From: Malania oleifera
Lineage: Eukaryota > Streptophyta > Magnoliopsida > Santalales > Ximeniaceae
Assembly: GCF_029873635.1 (NCBI RefSeq)
Contig: NC_080420.1
Coordinates: 122,644,719 to 122,708,718, forward strand
Length of the DNA stretch: 64,000 bases
Direction: 5' to 3'
Both the position numbers and the translations under genes were made by a program. Shown here in pieces: positions 59,938-64,000 of this stretch; position 1 is the first letter of the stretch, and each line of letters begins with the position of its first letter. A model generated the notes under the pieces. It saw nothing but the letters and a program-made list of their open reading frames with translations. It was not told the origin of the DNA and did no database searches.

Positions 59938-62760
59938 CTGTGCTTTTATCCCTAGGACTCTGTACATTATGATTTGACCCCTTATGACAGGGTTGTGCGG
60001 CCCGTAGGCGGGACTCTATCTGGTCCGCCCTCCAGATAGGTCATCATACTCTACACTACCTCAGCCTGGCCAAACTGCATCCTCTCCTAAGCTGGGGACT
60101 GGCTACTACCTCGTCAAACCGGTCCTCTCAACCCAATGTACTGGGGAGCTGCATACTCTTCGAGCACGGCATGACGATACCCACATACTATATGAGATAT
60201 GTGGTTGCACTCTATCTGTATCTAGCAACGGTATCGTGCTCTGTAATCTGTATCTGTCTGTGTACCTTTCCTCAGGGATCTGTTACTATATACATATATA
60301 CTCTTTTACTGTTTCCATCATGTTTCCAAAATTACCGTAACGCTGTCTTCATGTACTATATATATATATATATATATACTGTAAAACTGTATACTGCATC
60401 TATAGCATCTTGATGCTACCTCTGTATTTTTGTCTGTATATTTACAGTAATAGGAAACATGTCATAACAAATTCTGTATAAAAGTTGTGGTATAAATACC
60501 GATCTGAATAATACTGTATACATGTATCTGTATATATGTATATATATATATATATCTGTTTCCTGAACTATTCATATAAAAACTGTATATGCATGTACAT
60601 TTCTCTGCGAATATAAATCTAAATCTATATAATCTCATATGCTGGAAAACTATATCAGATGTATATACTATTTATATTTTTTTGTATTCAGTATAGTATA
60701 ATATTTCATAAAAACTGTATAAATTCCTTCTTCACATAAAAGTCTACTTAGGCCACACAAACATTTATGCTCATTTTCTATAAAAGCTGTATAATAAACT
60801 GGCATGAAAATATGTTTATGAAATCTCTATTAACTCTATAAAAACTCCTAACATAGCATATTTCCTTTACCTCAACCTTGAAAAGCCCCTATAAAAATCT
60901 GGCTTTATACCCACAGGATTCCTAACCCAACATCCTGAAAACACAATATCTCAGAACAAAACATCAGTATTTCCTAGTCTACATCATTTCCCATAACTGT
61001 CAGGAAGTCAAAAACTCAATAAAAGACCTTACCCAGAATTTGGGATGAAATCAAATTTCTTTGTCTCGACGATCCGCTCCGGCAAACTTGTAGGGAATTT
61101 CACCAGGAGCGTCGTGGTAGCCTCGGATGGTCGATCCGGCAACTGGTGGGGCCGGAAACGAAGAGAGAAGGGATAGAAAGTCGTAGGGAGAGAGAGAGAC
61201 TTTGTCGACGATACCCTGTATTCGTCAACGAGTCCTTCATAAATTTCGTCAACGAGACCTTGTATTCGTCGACGAAATTTAGGCTACCTCAGAATCCCTC
61301 TCGGTATTTTCTCATCGACGAAACCCTATGTTCGTCGACGAAATTCTTAAAGCCTTCGTCGATGAAACCCTATGTCCATCGATGAAGCTTGGCAGCTTCC
61401 TTCTATTTTTGCTTTCATCTCTCTCTCTCTCTTAATATTTAAATATTATTATTTTTCTGAGTCGTTACATATATATATGTAAGTTAAGTAACTAAGAAGC
61501 AAACAACAGAACGCAATTTTCACTCTCTCTCTCTCTCCTCATGTCTCTCCATTTTCTCTCTCCTCCATCACCTCTCTCTCTCTCCTTGATTTTCTTAGCT
61601 AAACGTGAGCCGATTGAAGAACGGAAAATACCACTAGGTTCCTATCTCGTCCGCCAATATTTTAATCGGAGTGGATTTGTGATTATGGCGTCGTAGGCAC
61701 CACTCCTGGGATAAGATAAACTCACTCTCTCTCCTCAATTTCTTTCAAATCTTCAGCTATCGGACACCACCACAGGGTCCCGACTTCGATCCTTAGCAAG
61801 TTAATTTGAGCAGATTTTAGGTTTGGGCTTCCTAGGCACTTCTCCTCAAGTGAGGTAAGGGGAATAAATTATGTTAACTGTCTTCAAAGATTAATCGAAT
61901 AAATTAAAGAATATAATTAAATGGATATTATGTTGATTTTAATTTGAGTATATGTTCGTTTTAAATTTGAATATATGATTATATTATGAGGTATATGATT
62001 TTTTCTGAGTGTTATTAAAGTATGATTTTATTATTTAAATGTGTGGTTTGAGATTATTTCAAATTATTATATAAATTAAACTTGTTGAGATATTGTTGAG
62101 AGTAATGTGAAATATGTTTATGAATATCGTACCATGGTATTGTGAAGTTGCATATCTGGGGAATATGTTTTGTGGTATCTAGGCAAAGGGGGACGCGATC
62201 TTGATTATGGGACCCTGATTCTTGGAGTAGTCTAAGGGCTTGCTAAATTGGGGTAGGGAGTAGAAGGTGCCTTAATGTCAGTGAGTGCCTGGATATGCAC
62301 CAGATGTGGTCACCGAAGGATATAACGCTTCATTATGTAAACATGAACCACAGTATAAAAAGTTATTTATATGATACAAGTATTGTATGTTATTTATATG
62401 TGATGCACGAAAACTCTTTTGTCACACACTGATAATAATTTATTCTATCCTTACTTAAAGGTGTCTCACCCCCATCATTATGAAATAATTTTCAGATATC
62501 ATGAGGAGTATGACAGTAATTAGAGTGCGCAGTGGAAGCGTGGGTGGGATTGAATGTCTAGTTTAGAATTGTTAAGTATTTTATTTATGTTTTTTATGAT
62601 TTTAGAATCTTATTGTTGTATTGGGATTTTTATTGTAATAAAGGTTAATTTTTAGTGCTTTGGTAATTGTTATGGAGATCTTCCATTGTTTTGTTATATG
62701 CTATCAAAGATTTATTTTAAATAACACTTCGGACCACAGTTTCGGGTTCTGAGTGTTACA
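59225..62760 (+). repeat. Gypsy-type LTR split by a solo LTR
   Basis: TGTAACGTCC at 59225 to GAGTGTTACA at 62760, followed after three bases by a primer site (tggtatcagaactt, 62764). About 1.4 kb once the nested 59362-61469 insertion is set aside. The late block tttgtcacacactgataat...gtgtctcaccc (62420-62472) is shared with the minus-strand LTR at 17482-19917, so the families are related. Confidence 0.75.
59362..61469 (-). repeat. Solo LTR of the chromovirus family, inverted
   Basis: Matches the chromovirus 3' LTR at 13012-15162 over its whole length in opposite orientation, from (minus strand) TGTAACGACTCAG at 61469 to GAGGTCGTTACA at 59362. Flanking 5-base duplication tatat (59357-59361, 61470-61474), although the site is a TA repeat. 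No internal domain remains, so it formed by recombination between two LTRs. The CG palindrome array is at about 61200-61385. Confidence 0.9.
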
Positions 62761-63072
62761 TTGTGGTATCAGAACTTAGGATACAGGTAACACCTTGACC
62801 CTCTACATGGGCCCAGAACGCTACTAATCCATTCATTTACATGATAATATACATTCTAATATTATGTACGCAGCAGAAAATATAAATATAATCTTCACAA
62901 ATATAATACTAAAGTTTACTATTTCTATCTATAATCCAAAATAACTATTCATAACTTGTATTTTCATATATACACATATCTCAAAAAACATTCAGTATTC
63001 ACAAACACCAGTATATTTCACAACCATGCATATCTCAGAAGACTTAAAACATAAAACATAAAACATAACTTC
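62761..63072 (+). mobile_element. Start of the internal region of a gypsy-type element
   Basis: Follows the LTR at 62760 with a tRNA-Met-type primer site at 62764-62777 (tggtatcagaactt). About 300 AT-rich non-coding bases remain before another LTR starts at 63073. Confidence 0.5.
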
Positions 63073-64000
63073 TGTTGGAATTGGTGTGATCCCAAGAGGG
63101 GGGGTGAATTGGGTTTTAAAAACTTTTGACTAATTTAAACAATTCGCTGATTCACCACAGTATCATATCCCAATCAACATATATACGTGTATGTAAAGTG
63201 AGTTTAACAATAAAAGCAAACATACACATATGCAGTATCTTATTTAAATCAAATGTGTGCATGAGAATAATTTCGACATTAAATAAACATTCATACACAT
63301 GCTGAAATTAAAGTGCAGGAATTTAAATAAGATAGAAAGAGCGACACCAGATTTGTTATCGAGGTTCGGCCAAACCAGCCTACATTCCCGCCTTGGGCTT
63401 ACCCCCAAGGATTCCACTATACCTACTCACTTAACCGGGCGGAGTAAAAGCCTTTTACATCCTCTCCTTACGGGACGAGAAAAACCCCAGTTCAATTACT
63501 AGGCTGAGCCAAACTAGTCTCACTTGCGGGGCTAAGACTCCCAAGTTCAATTCCGAGCTAAACCAAACCGGTCTCACTTGCGAGGCTAAGACTCCCCAAT
63601 TCAATTAATGGGCTAAACCGAACCGTTACATGAAAATCATTTTATACATAAAATATGCTTCTAAACTAAGCGGGGATGTACAACATTAAAATCTAATATG
63701 CATTCTCATATGATTTTGAAATGGAGCTCATGTAGAGTATGAGTTTTCTCTCAAAATATTTTTTAAGTAAAACTTGAGAGTTTGGAAAATGATTTTCTTT
63801 TCTAAAATGATTGACCTTTATAAAATAAAAGGAGAAGCCTCTCAAGCAAGTATATATTAAATTGATATATGCTCAAGGTTCCTTCTTATATAACCCAAAG
63901 AAATTCTCCAACAAATGTATTTCAAGATAAGAGTAGGAGAATATTAGGGTTTTCTTCAAAATGATTTACCTTAGTTAAATTAATCCCAAGAAGACATTCA
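63073..64000 (+). repeat. Probable LTR start, running off the window
   Basis: Begins TGTTGGAATTGGTGTGATCC and includes aggggggggtgaattggg-like text and a CG-richer middle (63355-63625) with repeated ggctaa/ccaaaccggtctcacttgcg units. Style and start fit copia-type LTRs. No end or primer site is visible, so the family is a guess. Confidence 0.45.

Noticed and set aside
60171-60413. Small hydrophobic ORF near TA repeats
   Set aside because: Within the solo LTR and dependent on a TA microsatellite.

Overview
The window looks like a gene-poor, repeat-rich stretch of eudicot nuclear DNA. Evidence: spliced host genes with eudicot-type products, Ty3/gypsy and Ty1/copia elements primed by initiator tRNA-Met, tRNA-derived SINEs, TRIMs, hAT- and Mutator-like miniature elements, and endogenous caulimovirid (pararetrovirus) fossils. 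I cannot name the species.

Layout. 1-1322 is the 3' part of a gypsy-type LTR. 1323-10717 is a rearranged mosaic of endogenous pararetrovirus DNA in both orientations, with a further piece at 15163-15815; a 5'-truncated chromovirus (10718-15162) with a complete 3' LTR lies between them. 15816-19917 is a minus-strand, almost coding-free LTR element that carries a perfect-ended hAT-like element and a TRIM. 20071-22387 holds two SINEs and two miniature inverted-repeat elements. 22647-26877 is an apparently intact seven-exon patatin-like phospholipase gene with its promoter. 27552-36847 is a complete but decayed SIRE-like copia element. 36848-43615 is intergenic DNA with miniature elements, including a Mutator-like one inside an RTE LINE fragment. 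43616-47120 is a decayed second patatin-like copy; two TRIMs, one holding a second RTE fragment, sit in one of its introns. 48009-49979 is a PLS-class PPR gene matching Arabidopsis PGN, and 51589-55804 is a six-exon alkaline/neutral invertase gene. 56438-64000 is repeats: an unexplained direct-repeat cassette, a SINE, a solo LTR nested in another LTR, and the start of a further LTR.

How the genes relate. There are three apparently working host genes. The PPR and invertase genes are neighbours in the same orientation; from memory their Arabidopsis counterparts are the adjacent loci At1g56570 and At1g56560, which would make this an old conserved gene pair. The patatin-like gene and its dead relative are a local duplication about 17 kb apart, with the copia element between them. 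Everything else is mobile DNA whose nesting order can be read from the junctions. Two unrelated LTR families carry arrays of short CG-rich motifs just upstream of their TATA boxes, the most interesting regulatory pattern I found. I saw no wholly new coding system.
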